In this document: positions 10,701 through 22,558 of the stretch, in pieces
Numbering within the stretch: the first letter of the stretch is position 1
Layout: each line of letters opens with the position of its first letter
Assembly (NCBI GenBank): GCA_963930645.1
Contig: OZ005654.1
Span: 35,463,763-35,527,762 of the forward strand
Reading direction: 5' to 3'
Source of the DNA: Salticus scenicus
Taxonomy: Eukaryota; Arthropoda; Arachnida; Araneae; Salticidae
DNA length: 64,000 bases
Made by a program: the position numbers and the translations under genes
Notes under the pieces: model-generated
The model's input: the letters and a program-made list of their open reading frames with translations, nothing else
The model's database searches: none
What the model was told of the DNA's origin: nothing

Positions 10701-13700
10701 AATATAATAAACATAGGCAGTATCTTTAAAAATGCTCGGGCTCATTTTCATGTGACGATATCACATAGGCAAACTTTCGCATATCTCTTCTCTTGGATAG
10801 TGGGTGACGGGCAAAGAGGCTCTCTGCTGTCTATTCTCACTCTGCTTGGAGAAATAACAGTTGGAAAAATGAAATTGCTGAAGAGATCAAAACTTTTATG
10901 TATACACTTAAGAATTTTTCCTTTCCCAGGCTGGATTGATTGCGGGCAGTGCACACACAGACTCGGCTCTCCAGAATCTATAAAGGAGAGGTTAAATATG
11001 AAGTTATAAGATAGATGGCAAGATTTTGCCATATTTAAATTTATAAAAATAATGTTTTCTGTCACTGTATCGTGTAAGAATTCTATCTATAACGAGACCA
11101 AATTTTTACTCGCCAGAGTAAAAATTCCACTCGCCAATGGCGAGCAGAAAGTTCGCGCCCTGCATAATTATTTTATTTTATTTATTTATTTTTCAAATTG
11201 ATATTTTCATATTTTTTATATCTTAATTCAGATTTATTAAAGATCTTTTTTTTTTTTTAATTAAATTATTTTTATTTGGTTTGATGAAATTTGTGTTCCA
11301 TTGTTCAAAAAAATTATACGAGATTTACTTATCTATTTTAGTTGTAAACTGTTTAATTTATTCAGCGAATTTCATGTTTTAATTATTTTTACCAGACTAT
11401 TAATTTCATATTTATTTATTTTGCAGTTTCTAAATTTAGTTTATTCATGTGTTTCTCCTAGTACATTATGTGTAATCAGTCTATTTGCTAAAAATTCATT
11501 GTTTATAGAAATAAGAGATTATAAATTTCATTTTGAGAATTTGAAGGTGGAGATATGGATGAAAAATCAATTAAATTTCTGTATTCATTACCAGCAAGAT
11601 ACGCCTGCTTCGCTGGCCGCCCCAGTGGCAGAAAGTTTTGTAGCTGTCTGCGACAGGCTTTTAAAAATTCATAATCTGTCTGCAAAATTTGCGTGTAATC
11701 AGGGGTGAAAAATGCTTACACTCAGAAAGCCTGAAAGCTGATTTGGAGGGGGGGGGGGGTCTTAACATCAGTGGTGATCTCATGCAACAATACACGAATA
11801 CAATTTTACTGCAGAACAATATAGTGTAAAGAATTGTGTGTATTCATTCATCTCATTCAATTAAATATTTTATAGCAATGTTTGACACAACACAATATAA
11901 ATAATTATGAATAATAAAAGTATTACCCGAATAAATTATTACGTCAGAAATGCCAAAGAAAAATTTCTTTGGCGTTTCTGACGTAGTAATTTATTCGGGT
12001 TTTAATATTCCAACGCCAAGTCTCCTGTTATTATAATAAAAGTATTAGTTTTAGTTTTGATACAGATTTTTTTTTTAAGTGAATTGTTATTCGAAAGTTG
12101 CTGACAAATTTTTTTATCAGTGCAGACAAAAACTGTCCGCAAATCGATTTTGTGTGTCCGCGACTATGTCGCCGTGTCGCAATGTTTCTGCCACTGGGCT
12201 GGCCGCTATATTAAAATGAATCTCAAATACACTGAATCCCTATTTATTTATTTGTTTATTTTCTCTTTTCAATCACCCTACAAATAAAAACTTAAAAAAA
12301 AAAAAAAAAAAAAAATGCATTGAAACCGCAGTGAATTTTGCTTTAGGTGCACGCTGCCTACGGCAGTTCCTTTCGCGCCTGTGCTGCATAGGGTCTCCCT
12401 GATTGTAGCATCGTTCGTCCTCGGCACTTTAATTTGGCTCAATTTCAACTCGCTCTTTTTTCTATATTACTATTTGGTTCCAAACATCACAATAAATAAA
12501 TATGTATATATATATAAAAAAATTTCCAATACACAATGCAAAAGTGTTTTAAATGGAAACATATTTTGATTTTCTAATTAAAAATACAATTAAAAAACGA
12601 AAATAAATAAACAAACAATGAAAATAATTATTTAAATTTTAATTCATTTTTTAATATTGCCATTTTTTTCTGGTAAATACAATATATAATAATAATAAAA
12701 GTTTTCCCTTCCAATGGAATTAAGTAAACTACTAAAAAATTGAATAACAGCTGTTGCTAAGCAGCACAGATGATTGAAATGTATGTAAAAATTTAACAAA
12801 AATGGAACAATGGAAAAAACTATGCATAAAATTGAAAATAAATAAATAAATACAATTTCGAAAATAGAAAATTTTTTCAATGACGTGCACCCCGCAGGGT
12901 TCAAGGTAACCGTTTGTCAAGCTTTGTAGATCTGCGGCCAGTAGTCTGAGCTCCAGAGCACACAGACAGTCACTTCTCTTTATGTACAGTCGGCAGCAAG
13001 ATTATTCGAGTTCTATTAAACATTACTATATAAAAAGAGTACACTAAATACTGTTTTGTTAAATAAATCCTTGTTGAATTCCGCTCTCAGTCTAAGAATA
13101 TGATTTGACAAGGTTTATTTAACAAAACAGTATCAGGTGTACTTTTTTTACATGGGAATTTTTGCTAGCGCTTGAATAATTTTGCTGCCGACTGTACACA
13201 ATATGTATGTGTGTGTGCATTCAGTTAATTATCAACAGTATGTACATAGATAAAAAAAAAAAAAGGCACTCGGTGAAATTTGTATGTAGAAATAATAATA
13301 TTTAACAAGCGTGTTAATACTGTTATTCAATTAACGCCCATGCTATTGTGATACATGCACATGGACATTATTATGTCTGCTTAAATTTATTTTAAGAAAA
13401 GATGTTCATCTTTGCATATTATCTCAGACAGGACCCGATTCACTTCATATGAGGCCCGGGACACACATACTTTCGTGGACCTCCTCGCACTTTTCAACAA
13501 TCAGCAAAAGTGCATATATAACTATATATGAGACTAACATGACAGAATTTTGCATTATATGATGTTACTTTTTGTCATTTCCAGGGGCAAAAAAGACAAA
13601 AGGGCATTTCCCGGGCCTGTTTTAGGGCCCCTTCTATTCAAGGCCTGGGGCATGTGCCCCAATGTTAATTAGGCCCTGACCTCAGATGTCCCCTCAGATT

Positions 13701-15858
13701 TTGAATCCAGGCACGCCTATGTACTAATTAAAGAAAATATCTATCAGATATATGATATTCAGTACTTTTCTATTACCAATTAGCACAGAACATTTCCAAA
13801 TTAAAATAGTGGTGTTTGTTATTGTCAAGTGTTATATCAGTAAAAAAAATCCTATAGGTACTTCAGTGAATTTATTGCTCTCATGATAAATCGCCAGTGG
13901 ATGTCTATTGCAAATTGTTTTTGGAACAACTATAGTATTTCCCCTCAGCTAGATTTGGTGATTTTTCGTTGGCGATTATGGCTAAATCATAAATCTAAAA
14001 ATCATAGAGCATAAATGATAAAATCGTAAGCTAAATTATAAATCATAAACCCAAAATAAATAGCATGTAGGCTGCCATATTATATCGCAAACAATCCAGA
14101 ACGACATCGTTATCGTTCAAATCGGCACCAAAGAAAAATTGCCAAATTCAGCTGAGGGGAAATATTATAGTTGTAACCTTGTTTTTAAGATTGCATTATA
14201 AATATCTTCAGCGGTATATTATATTAGTAATTTTAATTTCCAGAGACAACATCTTCAGAAGCTACTTTTCAATATTTTGCTTTTGTCATCTCTGGAAATT
14301 AAGCTTAAAATTATAACACTGACAGGAGAGGATTTACTCTTCTTTTATAAAAACAGAAAACTCTATATTCAATTTTATAGTTTCTATAAAAGAATAGTGG
14401 GGAATTTTAAGCGTTCAAAAATAAAATAGAATTCAGGGACGTGTTTGGAAATAAGACATTTTAACTTTAAAAATACTCTAACTGTCTAACAATTCTAAAA
14501 TAGGTTTGTTCCATATATATGATCAAATTTCCTTGGGGCCAAGGATTGACCATATAACCAATGCTAACTTCATATCTAAAAATGTATAGAAGAGTTTAGA
14601 AAATGGCGACTTATATTTTAGAGAGTTAATTGCACATCTAAGATTAATTAACTTTTAAGATAATCATCATACTACATTTATTTTCTTAAGTCTGAAATTC
14701 AATAAAATTTGTCCTACTACAATACTGCAGTTCTCTGTATTATTTGATTTAATACCAAATAATGATGATAAATTTCAGCAAGAATGATCCTACATATAAA
14801 TTTATAAAAAACTAAAAATATAAAGCAAATAGAAGGTATTTTGGTAAACAGAAAACCTATACATTCAGTCTGATAATCTCTGGTGATCAAGCGTGCTCAC
14901 AAAATATGCCAAACATAAGGCTCCTATATATACGAGCTGGCCCATCAGGCATTTTGTTGCCTTAGAGTTGCCACATGTACCCAGCACGTTTCTCTGATAA
15001 ACAAACGACAAACTTTTTTTTTTTTTTATCGTCTTACGTTACTTTAGAATAACTTGTTTTATTATATTTCAGAATTTTAGCTAAGTAAACTATGATATGG
15101 AAGTTTGTTTAGCGATAAACTGCTATAATCGTTCAAGAAGTGAATATAAAGTGTTCACAGACCTTCTATTACTGTGTATTTCAGTTTTGGGGACATTTTG
15201 TAAAAGAAACAGAAACCAGCCCTAACAACACATCTTACCCCAGTACATCCATAGGATATCCTCAGAATAAAATGACATCCTGAGAAGGTACTGTGAAAAA
15301 AAAAAAGTGTTTTTAGGAATATTATTGTTGCTTATTGCTCTTATCTTGACAGGATTAGCTTCAGATCAAGATTTCTTAAAATCATCATGGAAGCGATAAG
15401 GAAGCCAAGCGGGAATGCTGTCCTCTTCGGAGGCAAAAAAATGGCGGTGATGCGCCGGCCTATTATTTTATTTAGGGGCTCTAGCCAAACATAAGTCCCA
15501 TATGAATACATGTATTAAAACGATAAAACGAACACAATTCAAGTATGTAAGTTTACTTATAAAAAGTTAACATTATACGTACATTGTTTTACGAAATAAT
15601 CATGATTTATTAAAATCTAATAAGAAAGTAATATATATAAAAATAAAATAAAAAAAAATCTTCATATTTAAGATGATTGGTTAATTTTTTAAATTTTTTT
15701 TTATTCAGAATTGATCAGATAACACTTTATAACAACAGTAATATCTAACATGCCTTAGACCCTTCAGGGTAATCAGAAAATTCGCCTGCACCGGGGTTCA
15801 ATATCTTTTTTTGGACGTCAATAAGTGCCAGAGATTTTGGAACTTCGGCAGCAGACAT
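7517..15858 (-). CDS. AIP: AIP-like co-chaperone, first two coding exons (partial gene)
   Basis: This is the 5' part of a gene for an aryl-hydrocarbon-receptor-interacting-protein homologue, a cytosolic co-chaperone that in animals binds Hsp90 and client proteins. Exon 1 (15858 to 15754) and exon 2 (7705 to 7517) join in phase 0 to give 98 residues covering the start of the FKBP-like domain. Recognition rests on exon 1 ending in ILNPGAGEFSDYPEGSK and exon 2 carrying VTFHF and GKPMELILGKKFKMAVWEEC, which align end to end with vertebrate AIP, including the exon boundary after the equivalent of human Lys33. The rest of the FKBP-like domain and the TPR repeats were not found at lower coordinates, so the gene probably continues beyond position 1. 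Intron 1 is about 8 kb, contains a whole hAT element, and appears to have a GC donor. It is divergently oriented to FBXW7. AIPL1 is a less likely name, since that paralogue is a vertebrate one. Confidence 0.85.
10127..11163. mobile_element. CAGGGCCCG-ended non-autonomous transposon, copy 1
   Basis: Termini CAGGGCCCGAAATTTC and CAGGGCGCGAACTTTC (reverse complement of the right end) are flanked by CATAAT on both sides (10121-10126, 11164-11169). The element is clearly homologous over its length to 24977-25964. The right end is rich in ctcgcc repeats. Open frames inside are not conserved between the copies. Confidence 0.85.
11621..12198. mobile_element. hAT-like MITE, CCCAGTGGCAG termini
   Basis: The element starts CCCAGTGGCAGAAA and ends TTTCTGCCACTGGG. 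It is flanked by a perfect 8-base duplication CTGGCCGC (11613-11620, 12199-12206). Fragments of the same terminus are seen at 2605-2617 and near 36995. It contains a 74-base hairpin insert (11926-11999). Confidence 0.85.
11926..12032. repeat. Hairpin-bearing insert flanked by 15-bp direct repeats
   Basis: Positions 11926-11999 form two 36-base arms, with two mismatches and a 2-base loop (outer sequence CCCGAATAAATT / AATTTATTCGGG). The whole 107-base insert is bounded by ATAATAAAAGTATTA at 11911-11925 and 12033-12047, which looks like a 15-bp target duplication. No coding capacity. Confidence 0.75.
12987..13194. mobile_element. 208-bp TA-flanked MITE (pogo/Tc1-type)
   Basis: Termini CAGTCGGCAGCAAGATTATT and CAGTCGGCAGCAAAATTATT (reverse complement) are flanked by TA on both sides. 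The centre is also nearly palindromic (acaaaacag / ctgttttgt arms), so the unit can fold on itself. Confidence 0.8.
13429..13678. mobile_element. 250-bp hAT-like MITE
   Basis: Termini CAGGACCCGATT and CAGGGCCTAATT (reverse complement) are flanked by atctcaga (13421-13428) and acctcaga (13679-13686), an 8-base duplication with one mismatch. It sits just inside the right end of the larger hAT element. Confidence 0.7.
13927..14173. repeat. 247-bp MITE with about 40-bp inverted ends
   Basis: The segment begins caactatagtatttcccc and its reverse complement begins caactataatatttcccc, continuing through a ctcagct block to a tttggtgat-type block. The interior is AT-rich with repeated aaatcata words. 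No unambiguous target duplication was identified; a TA adjoins the ttcccc core on each side. Confidence 0.7.
14180..15740. other. AIP intron 1, 5' part: no gene; small inverted repeats and a GC-rich patch
   Basis: A small inverted repeat (taattttaatttccagaga / its complement) spans about 14227-14312. At 15390-15470 is a GC-richer patch (gaagccaagcgggaatgctg) containing aaaaatggcggtg (15436-15448), a YY1-like core. No splice-bounded exon was found. Confidence 0.4.
15754..15858 (-). CDS. AIP: AIP exon 1 (start codon to GC donor)
   Basis: The exon encodes 35 residues from the only in-frame ATG (complement of 15856-15858), MSAAEVPKSLALIDVQKK onward. The open frame extends upstream without an ATG, so this start is the natural choice. 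The 3' boundary is set by homology and frame. Exon 2 begins in phase 0 with VTFHF, so exon 1 must end at AAG (15754-15756), followed by gcatgt. The nearby GT (at catGTtag) would put exon 2 out of frame. Confidence 0.8.
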
Positions 15859-16300
15859 TTGTTTTTGTTTTCTTCTGTGTGCGGTGGAAGTAGAAGTTAA
15901 GAAAGATGTGATTGTTCTTAAAATTGAAAAATTCACTAATAAAAATATAATTACATAATTTTATTAAAATTTATGAAAATTATTAAAAAAGATATAAAAA
16001 AAAGTTTATCCAAAAACAAATAAAATAATAAATAAATAAATAATTAAATGTAAATTCTAAAATTGAAATAATACTAATTATTCGTATTCAAATATATATA
16101 AATTTTCAAGATTTTTCAGTTTCGTTTCAAATTGTAAAATAAATACTTCATAATTATTATTATTATTATTTTATTTCACATCGATTATTTGGATATCAAG
16201 TTTTTCATTACTAAAATGGCAGCATCATCATTTTTCTTTTGTGCCACCTATCTGTCGTAAATGGATGTTAATAATGTTTGCGAGGATTGTTTTGTTCTGC
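15859..16300. promoter_or_regulatory. Possible AIP 5' UTR and promoter region
   Basis: The 440 bases upstream of the AIP start codon are where its 5' UTR and promoter should lie. The part next to the ATG contains a CTTCC/GGAAG Ets-type core on the coding strand (ctacttccaccgcac). At 16213-16223 is AAAATGGCAGC, resembling the YY1-type ATGGCNGC core often found near start sites. No TATA box is obvious. A first exon of FBXW7 could also lie to the right, but no splice donor or coding start was recognised. Confidence 0.25.
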
Positions 16301-17900
16301 TGTAAAGTTTTTATTAATATTAATATTTGATTTGTCAAGGGTTTATATGCTTAGTAAAAGAATATATTAACCTATTCCAAAAACTAAATTATCTCGATAT
16401 CTTCTTAAGCCTTAATAATGAGCACTTTGTTTGAATAATGATTAGTTGTGTTTATACGAAATTTAAGTGTTATTGTAAATTAATTTTAAGCGTTTGTCAT
16501 AGGTAACTCATTTTTATTTAAATCATTTCTCAATATTTCTTATATAAAACTCTTTAAATTATATTATTATATTTAAGTGCAATTTTACACTTGACTAATT
16601 TCTATTGTAAAGAAAAATACTTTTATTTCACGAGGCTTTAGATCTATATGTTTTTCATTTCGAATCTATGAAACTTTAGAACCCCTATAAGTAAGTAAAT
16701 TATTCGGATTTATATTGATGATTGAATTTTCCGTATGCATGTTTCCTATTTTGACTAGATCAAAAGTAAAATTATACTTGTTAGTACACATTTAAATTAT
16801 TCTCGGTAGGTATTGCGATGTTGACTCAAATTTTATTAGCAATGTATTATTGATAAATTTATTTGCTACATAAGATATTAAGCGTGTTTTGTGTGATGTT
16901 GTAATTTTTGTAATCATTTACCGAAAGGGTGTGTTAAATGTTTGTTTTGATGTATAATTCACTTAATTATCAAAATATTCACATCCCTTGTGTGTTTTAA
17001 AGGTATTTTCATTTTTTTTTAATACTACCTTAATAGTTTACAAAACTTCAAATTGTAAAAGTGTAATTCACTGTTTAAAAATTAACATTTCCATCATTGA
17101 GATAGACTTTTTCCTTTGTTAAGAAATTATTAAACATAATGTAACTTTTCAAAATAACTGAATATTTTATTTGATATGAAAATGCACTAATTATTTGATA
17201 TAATTATGCAGATGTGTGATAAACATGAACTAAGAATTTATGTGGAAGGAATAGTTATAAACTGTATGTTACAATCACCAATTTTCTGAAAAACTGTTCA
17301 TTTTCAGTAACTTCTAATCTTAATTTGATGGAGGGGTGAATAGAATGTGGGGTTGGCTTGATTTTGCCTGACCCCCAAAGAAATTATGTTAGTATTTTTC
17401 AAAACCTTTATTTAAAATTGCACTTTTATCTAACTTATATAAACATATAATTGAGAAACAAATATATACATTGTTATGACATGAAAGGAATTAAAAAAAA
17501 AAAAATTGAAGGTGCTCATAATTTAATGCAATGTACTAATTAATTATTTAAGTTAAGTTTTTTTGCTTCAAAGGACAGATAAACAGAACTTAAGAATATT
17601 TAAAGCATCATTATGTAATTAAAAAAAAAAATCTTATAATTTAATTAAAGAAGGACTTCAGAAATTTTAAAATTCAGTTTTTTTTTAATTTTAATAGACG
17701 ATTAATATTTGATTTTTAAAAATCATCTAAATAATATACTTCATGTCCCGATAGCAAAGTTTTCTGAATCTATCTGCACAAAACAGTATTTGCCTGTGAT
17801 CCAGGAATGCTCGACTAAGTCTGGTAACAAAAGAACTATTAAGTAATTCATAAAATATGTAAAATTTGCATCTCCAGAGAAATTAAATTGAAAATATAGA
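16300..17900. other. Intergenic AT-rich sequence between the divergent genes
   Basis: No coding exon, inverted-terminus element or RNA gene was recognised. If FBXW7 has a distant first exon, this is one place it could be, but no ATG-containing splice-bounded segment stands out. Confidence 0.4.
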
Positions 17901-18459
17901 ACAAGTACAATAGTGTAAAGCAGGGTTGGGTTTTTTACATCAAAAAGTGGTTTTTGACATGACAATTATTTAAACCGTCAGAAATCTCTACCGTCAAAAT
18001 TCAAAATCTATAAATGAGCTAGAATCTGGTTAGAAATAGAATTTAGTAGTATTTGCCATATACAAGTGAATATCTAAATATTATGCTGTTTATAAATTAA
18101 CAAATCTTAAAATAATTTATAAAAATTTAGGTAAATTAATTGGTTTATAACCTAAGAAATATATACAAAGCATGCATAGACATATTTTGTATGTTTATTT
18201 ATATTAATATTCATGAAATTCTAAAATTCCAAAGTTACTTATGAATTTTCACATAATCCATGAAAACACAGGAATACAGGATTTTTTTTATTTTTCCCTT
18301 TAAGTAAAACATAATATATGTGGGCAGTAAATTAATATGAATTTGAAAATAATTATATTTATAATCTGTATTTATTACACTTCATCATTTATTAATAAAT
18401 TTTTATCTATTATTATTTTTGATTGTATAAATATTTGTACCTGTTTACAGCTTGGACTA

Positions 18460-18675
18460 TTGGTGTTTGGGGAGTAAGGCTGATTGATTACTCTAGGGTC
18501 TTAGGCCTAAGGGGGAGTGCCCTCCGTGGGGATCTTTCTAAAGGGTCCTAGCCCATATTTATGCAAGTTTCATAGAAAAACTCTAAATGTCTAAGCCGAC
18601 GAGCACCCTGGGATTGAACCTGGCATCTCCATCTACCAGCTTTGCGCGTAGAACTGCTTCGCCGCTGGTGGGCCC
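18460..18675 (-). mobile_element. tRNA-derived SINE
   Basis: On the minus strand the 5' part contains an A-box-like cggcgaagcagttctacgcg and a B-box ggttcaatccc, as in a Pol III promoter of a tRNA-derived SINE. The insert is bounded by tacagcttggacta (18446-18459) and tacagcttagacta (18676-18689), a 14-bp target duplication with one mismatch. The tRNA-like part is too diverged to be a tRNA gene. Confidence 0.8.
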
Positions 18676-19204
18676 TACAGCTTAGACTAATAATTTTTTT
18701 TAAAAATCTGTATGAGTAAATATTAAATTTATTGCAATTTATACATGTCCAGAAAGCATTCATATTTTTCTTGTCTCACGGTAATTATAAGAATTTCAGA
18801 CGCAATTCAAGCTTGTTTAACATTCAGAATTATTGCTTTTTCTTATAAACTTGCAATATCAGCAGTAATTAAAATAAAAATAAGTAAATAAAATAAAAGT
18901 TATGATTTGTATAAAATATTTAAATACAAAATATTAGGCTATGCATTTTTATTTTGCAGGTTAACGTTAAATACATAATACTAAAAGCACAATACTAAAA
19001 AAAAAATTGAAATATACAATATTATATTGCAAATAAAGTGATTTATCAATCAAAATGATCTATCAATGTTTTATAAGTCATGAATTTTTAGAAGCCCAAA
19101 GTTTTGTTTTTATATTAATCAAAATGTTATGATGTTTCTCCAAAAACATTGATATGTTATGTTTACCTTTTAAAACATACTTATAAATAATATCTTACTA
19201 AAAA

Positions 19205-19290
19205 CAGGGTTGGCAGGTTTTTAACGCATGACAGTTTTTGACTGTTTAAACCACAGTTTAAACTATCATGTCAAAAACCTTGAACTTTAT
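19205..19290. repeat. Internal copy of the CAGGGTTGGCAGG terminus, palindrome-rich
   Basis: The sequence begins CAGGGTTGGCAGG and carries acagtttttgactgtttaaa and its near-complement, able to fold. The sequence just before it (gaagcccaaagttttg onward, 19090) is homologous to that before the right end at 26256, showing a second related copy. Confidence 0.6.
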
Positions 19291-19541
19291 ACTTCTTGGT
19301 ATATTTTAACAATAAAGTAGTCATATTTAGAGAAATAAAAAAACATAATAAAAGAAAGGGCTTAGTTTATCTCTCCCATGGTTAAAAATAATTCTTAGAA
19401 GCGTATTATTGGTTTCTTATGATTGCTAAAGATTTTTATTTAAGTACAAAAAAAGAAAAAAACCCAGATATTTATTATCTTAACAAAAATTGAAATATAG
19501 GAATATGTATATTCTAAGGTGAACTACTTATTGCATTTTAA

Positions 19542-19942
19542 GAGGCCTCTCCACTTATCGTCCCCGGAAGCCAGAGAATTTTGCCCCATTACAACTTATA
19601 AACCAATAGATATTTTTAAATTCCATTTTCACATTCAGAAACTTCACAACTATTAAACAATTTATCGCTTTCTAAAAGTTAGTTTTCAAAATTTTTAATA
19701 TTTTATTTTGAAGTTGCAAATTTTTATAATGTGAAATTTTTCATTTTTGAGCTTAAAAATGAAGTCTTAAAAATTAAAAAAAAAAAAATTTAGAAAGCAA
19801 TAAATTGTTTAATATTTGTGAATTTTCGGATTGTGAAAACAAAATTTAAAAATATGTAATAGTTAATGAATTATAATGGGGCAAAATTTCACATAGAATA
19901 ACATTGGCTTCAGTTTTCGGAGACGATAGGTAGAGAGTCCCC
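19542..19942. mobile_element. 401-bp MITE with TTAA target sites
   Basis: The element is flanked by TTAA on both sides (19538-19541, 19943-19946). Ends gaggcctctccacttatcg and the complement of cgataggtagagagtcccc are inverted, and the similarity runs far inward (ttttgcccca / tggggcaaaa). A half copy lies at about 26680-26850. TTAA fits piggyBac or Kolobok type elements. Confidence 0.75.
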
Positions 19943-19999
19943 TTAAGTTATAAAAATTTTACGAAGTCTTATTTAAGCTCTATTAAATATATACTAATT

Positions 20000-20918
20000 A
20001 ATAATTAAAAGATGCCATAAGTATTTTGCTGCAATGAATGAAATTACTGTGTTATTAAATATCACATATTTCATTTTGGGTTGTAATCAATAGCATGTTT
20101 TAATGTTGTATGATTAAAAATTTGAGGTATTGCATGACTAATTGAACTAAATTTTAATATGAATTACATAATGCAATTTTAAATTATTTTTAATTAAGGA
20201 TATATGGACAGTATATATATCTTTTGTAAATTACTACCTTAAAGGTATGAAAATTTGCTTTTATAGTATGCATTGAAATTTAATATTAAATAAATTTAAA
20301 TTTCAAGTAGAGTCACTCCAGATTTTTTTTTTATTTATTTATTTATTTTTTTTTTTATTATGTTTGATTGCTAAAAATTTTCATTGATATTTCAACATTT
20401 AACATAATTTTAAAAAGTAACCTATTATTTAATTCACAAAGTAATAATCTAATACATTAAATATTTTTTTTAAAACCATAGTAATGCTAAAGTAAAGTGA
20501 AAAAATTAATAATTATCAGGAAAATTTTTTAATTTTTTTTCTTTGATTTAGTTAGTTTTAAAGAATTTTTAATATACTTAATTGTATTACTATAATTTAC
20601 CACTATATATGCAAATTTTCATAGATCTAAGATAATTAAAGAAAAATATTATAATGTTCCCTCTCTCCATTATCTATAGATTTTTATATATAGAGAGAGA
20701 TAGTACACAACAAAGCATGAAAATGATATAGATGTTAATTTGACTAGTTCCTTAAACAATGAATAATAAACATGCAATTAAATAATGAAAAAATATATTC
20801 CCAATATATTCTGAAATAAAAATTTTTGTTCGGAAATACAGCTGTGAAATATCTTATATTTATTATTACTTTTACATTCTAAAAGCTTAATTCTCTATAA
20901 TATTTTATTCATAAATTT

Positions 20919-20953
<35 letters not shown>

Positions 20954-21640
20954 TCTAATCGATTATATCCGTTTCTTTCATAACTGAAATTTAAATCAAT
21001 TTTCAGAATAATAATTGGTGACTTTAAGTGTTAATTTTATATAAATGTTTTCCCTTATTTAATTTTTTATTTTAATAAATTCATTTTCTATTTATTTTGA
21101 AAGAAAAATTAAATAAATTTACACATAATTTAGTTTTACATCGTCAGGCCTCATCCACCTCGCTTGTCACTATTTTTGAATGAATTCTCAAAATTCCATA
21201 TCATTATTATAAAAATTTCATGTTCTTCATTGTTTTCCTTTTCATATTTCAGTTCTTCGTCACTTTGGACTAGAAAACCGAATGTTATTTTCTGTTTCTA
21301 CTTCAATAGTTATCATCAGCAATTCTGAACAGATAGTAAACAGTTGAAGATATTGCAAAACTCCCCGATCAAAGGGGTAGTGGAAATCACAACCCTTTCT
21401 TTCCTTTTCTTTATCTTGAACATTTCAATTTTTTGGAAGCTTTTTGTTTCTGGGAAAACTATTACCCTTTTCTCTCTCAACAAAAGTGCAACAACTTATT
21501 TGAGAGCTTTTATTTTTATTTTTTTGCTTTTTTATTATTTGATGGAAGTTTCTTAGACTATCAGTTAGCAAAATAAGTGAAAAAAATATTTTGTATGCAG
21601 AACAGCACTTTTACTTTAATTCGTAGTTTGAAAATGTTAA
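20000..21640. other. AT-rich stretch with long T tract, no gene
   Basis: It contains a 31-base T tract (20922-20952) and an agagaga microsatellite near 20690. A 70-codon open frame at 21344-21556 has no recognisable homology. Nothing else could be supported. Confidence 0.4.
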
Positions 21641-21738
21641 TCTGATTTTGAAAAATTTTAATCTGATTAATCGAGCGGATTAACTCGATTAAAAATTCAT
21701 CGAGACTAAGTATTGATCGATTAATCAGCACAGCCCTA
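21640..21738 (-). repeat. Terminus of a TAGGGCTG hAT-like element
   Basis: Read on the minus strand, the segment starts TAGGGCTGTGCTGATTAATC and continues with repeated attaatcg words, a typical hAT-type end. The opposite end was not found nearby. Confidence 0.4.
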
Positions 21739-21781
21739 ATAAAAAGTTTTATTTTTTCTGAAAAAAAAAAATATATATATA

Positions 21782-22558
21782 CAGTTCCCACCGCTTATTA
21801 AAATCACATTCGTTCTGAGCCAAAGTGATTTCATTAAGCGGCTGATTTTTTTATCCGGCGAACGTTCCTGCACTTTAGGAAAAGGTTTTACTTCCCTGAA
21901 TTTAAAAAGAAACTTCAAAAGGTGACGAATAATGGAATTAGTAAACAATATTAATCAATTTTTTATATATAATTAATTGTTTCTTCGATTTAAATAAATT
22001 AAGTGCATTTCAAGTTCCCATGCACTTTTGTTTGAGGAAAATCATCGTTACTTTACCAAAAGTTCACGCTGTTATTATAAATTTAAAATCTTTTTGTTTC
22101 AACCTAATAAATTATAGTAATTTTAAAATAAGAACCACCTATAAATTGCCTTTTAATAATTAGAAATAATATATATATATGTCATTTCAAATCAAATTTG
22201 TAACTTACTGCGTTTTGAAGATTACGTTCCTTGAAATTGTTACGGAGATAAGTGATGGGACGTGTTTAACTTGTAACTGTGCTGCAAGTGTAAAATCTTC
22301 AACAATGAGAGATAATGGAGGAATTGTTGTGCTTTAATTTCTTTTCTCATTAAAAAAAAAAAAAAAAAATCACAAGTGTGCATAATTGATATTTTTGGCT
22401 GCTGAGGAGATATTTTTGAGTTTATTAACCAGCGATGCTGATTTTATTAAGCGGCGGCTTTAAAAGTAATTTGTATTGATTTGATTCCGGTCCTGGCAAT
22501 TTGATCAGATTAAGTGGCTGATTTTATTAACCAGTGAATTTATTTGGGGTGGTTACTG
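21782..22558. mobile_element. pogo-like MITE
   Basis: Left end CAGTTCCCACCGCTTATTAA and right end (reverse complement) CAGTAACCACCCC are imperfect inverted termini flanked by TA, with several further attttattaa/ttaagcggc words inside. It directly abuts the next pogo-like element at 22565. Confidence 0.65.

Larger units (their letters stand above)
8015..13721. mobile_element. hAT-like element (5.7 kb) with nested insertions, in AIP intron 1
   Basis: Termini CACGGGCGTGCCTGG and CATAGGCGTGCCTGG (reverse complement of the right end) are flanked by a perfect 8-base duplication TACTAATT (8007-8014 and 13722-13729), the hAT hallmark. At least four smaller elements lie inside (10127-11163, 11621-12198, 12987-13194, 13429-13678). 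No hAT transposase domain was recognised, so it is probably non-autonomous or eroded. Confidence 0.8.

Noticed and set aside
10748..11065. Overlapping open frames on both strands in the CAGGGCCCG element
   Set aside because: Not preserved in the homologous copy at 24977-25964, so they are chance frames.
11301..11708. 135-codon open frame on the plus strand
   Set aside because: AT-rich, hydrophobic translation spanning a MITE boundary (11621) in the AIP intron; no domain recognised and no splice context.
18590..18675. A tRNA gene (B-box, A-box)
   Set aside because: No complete cloverleaf can be drawn; the target duplication and the non-tRNA tail show it is a SINE head.
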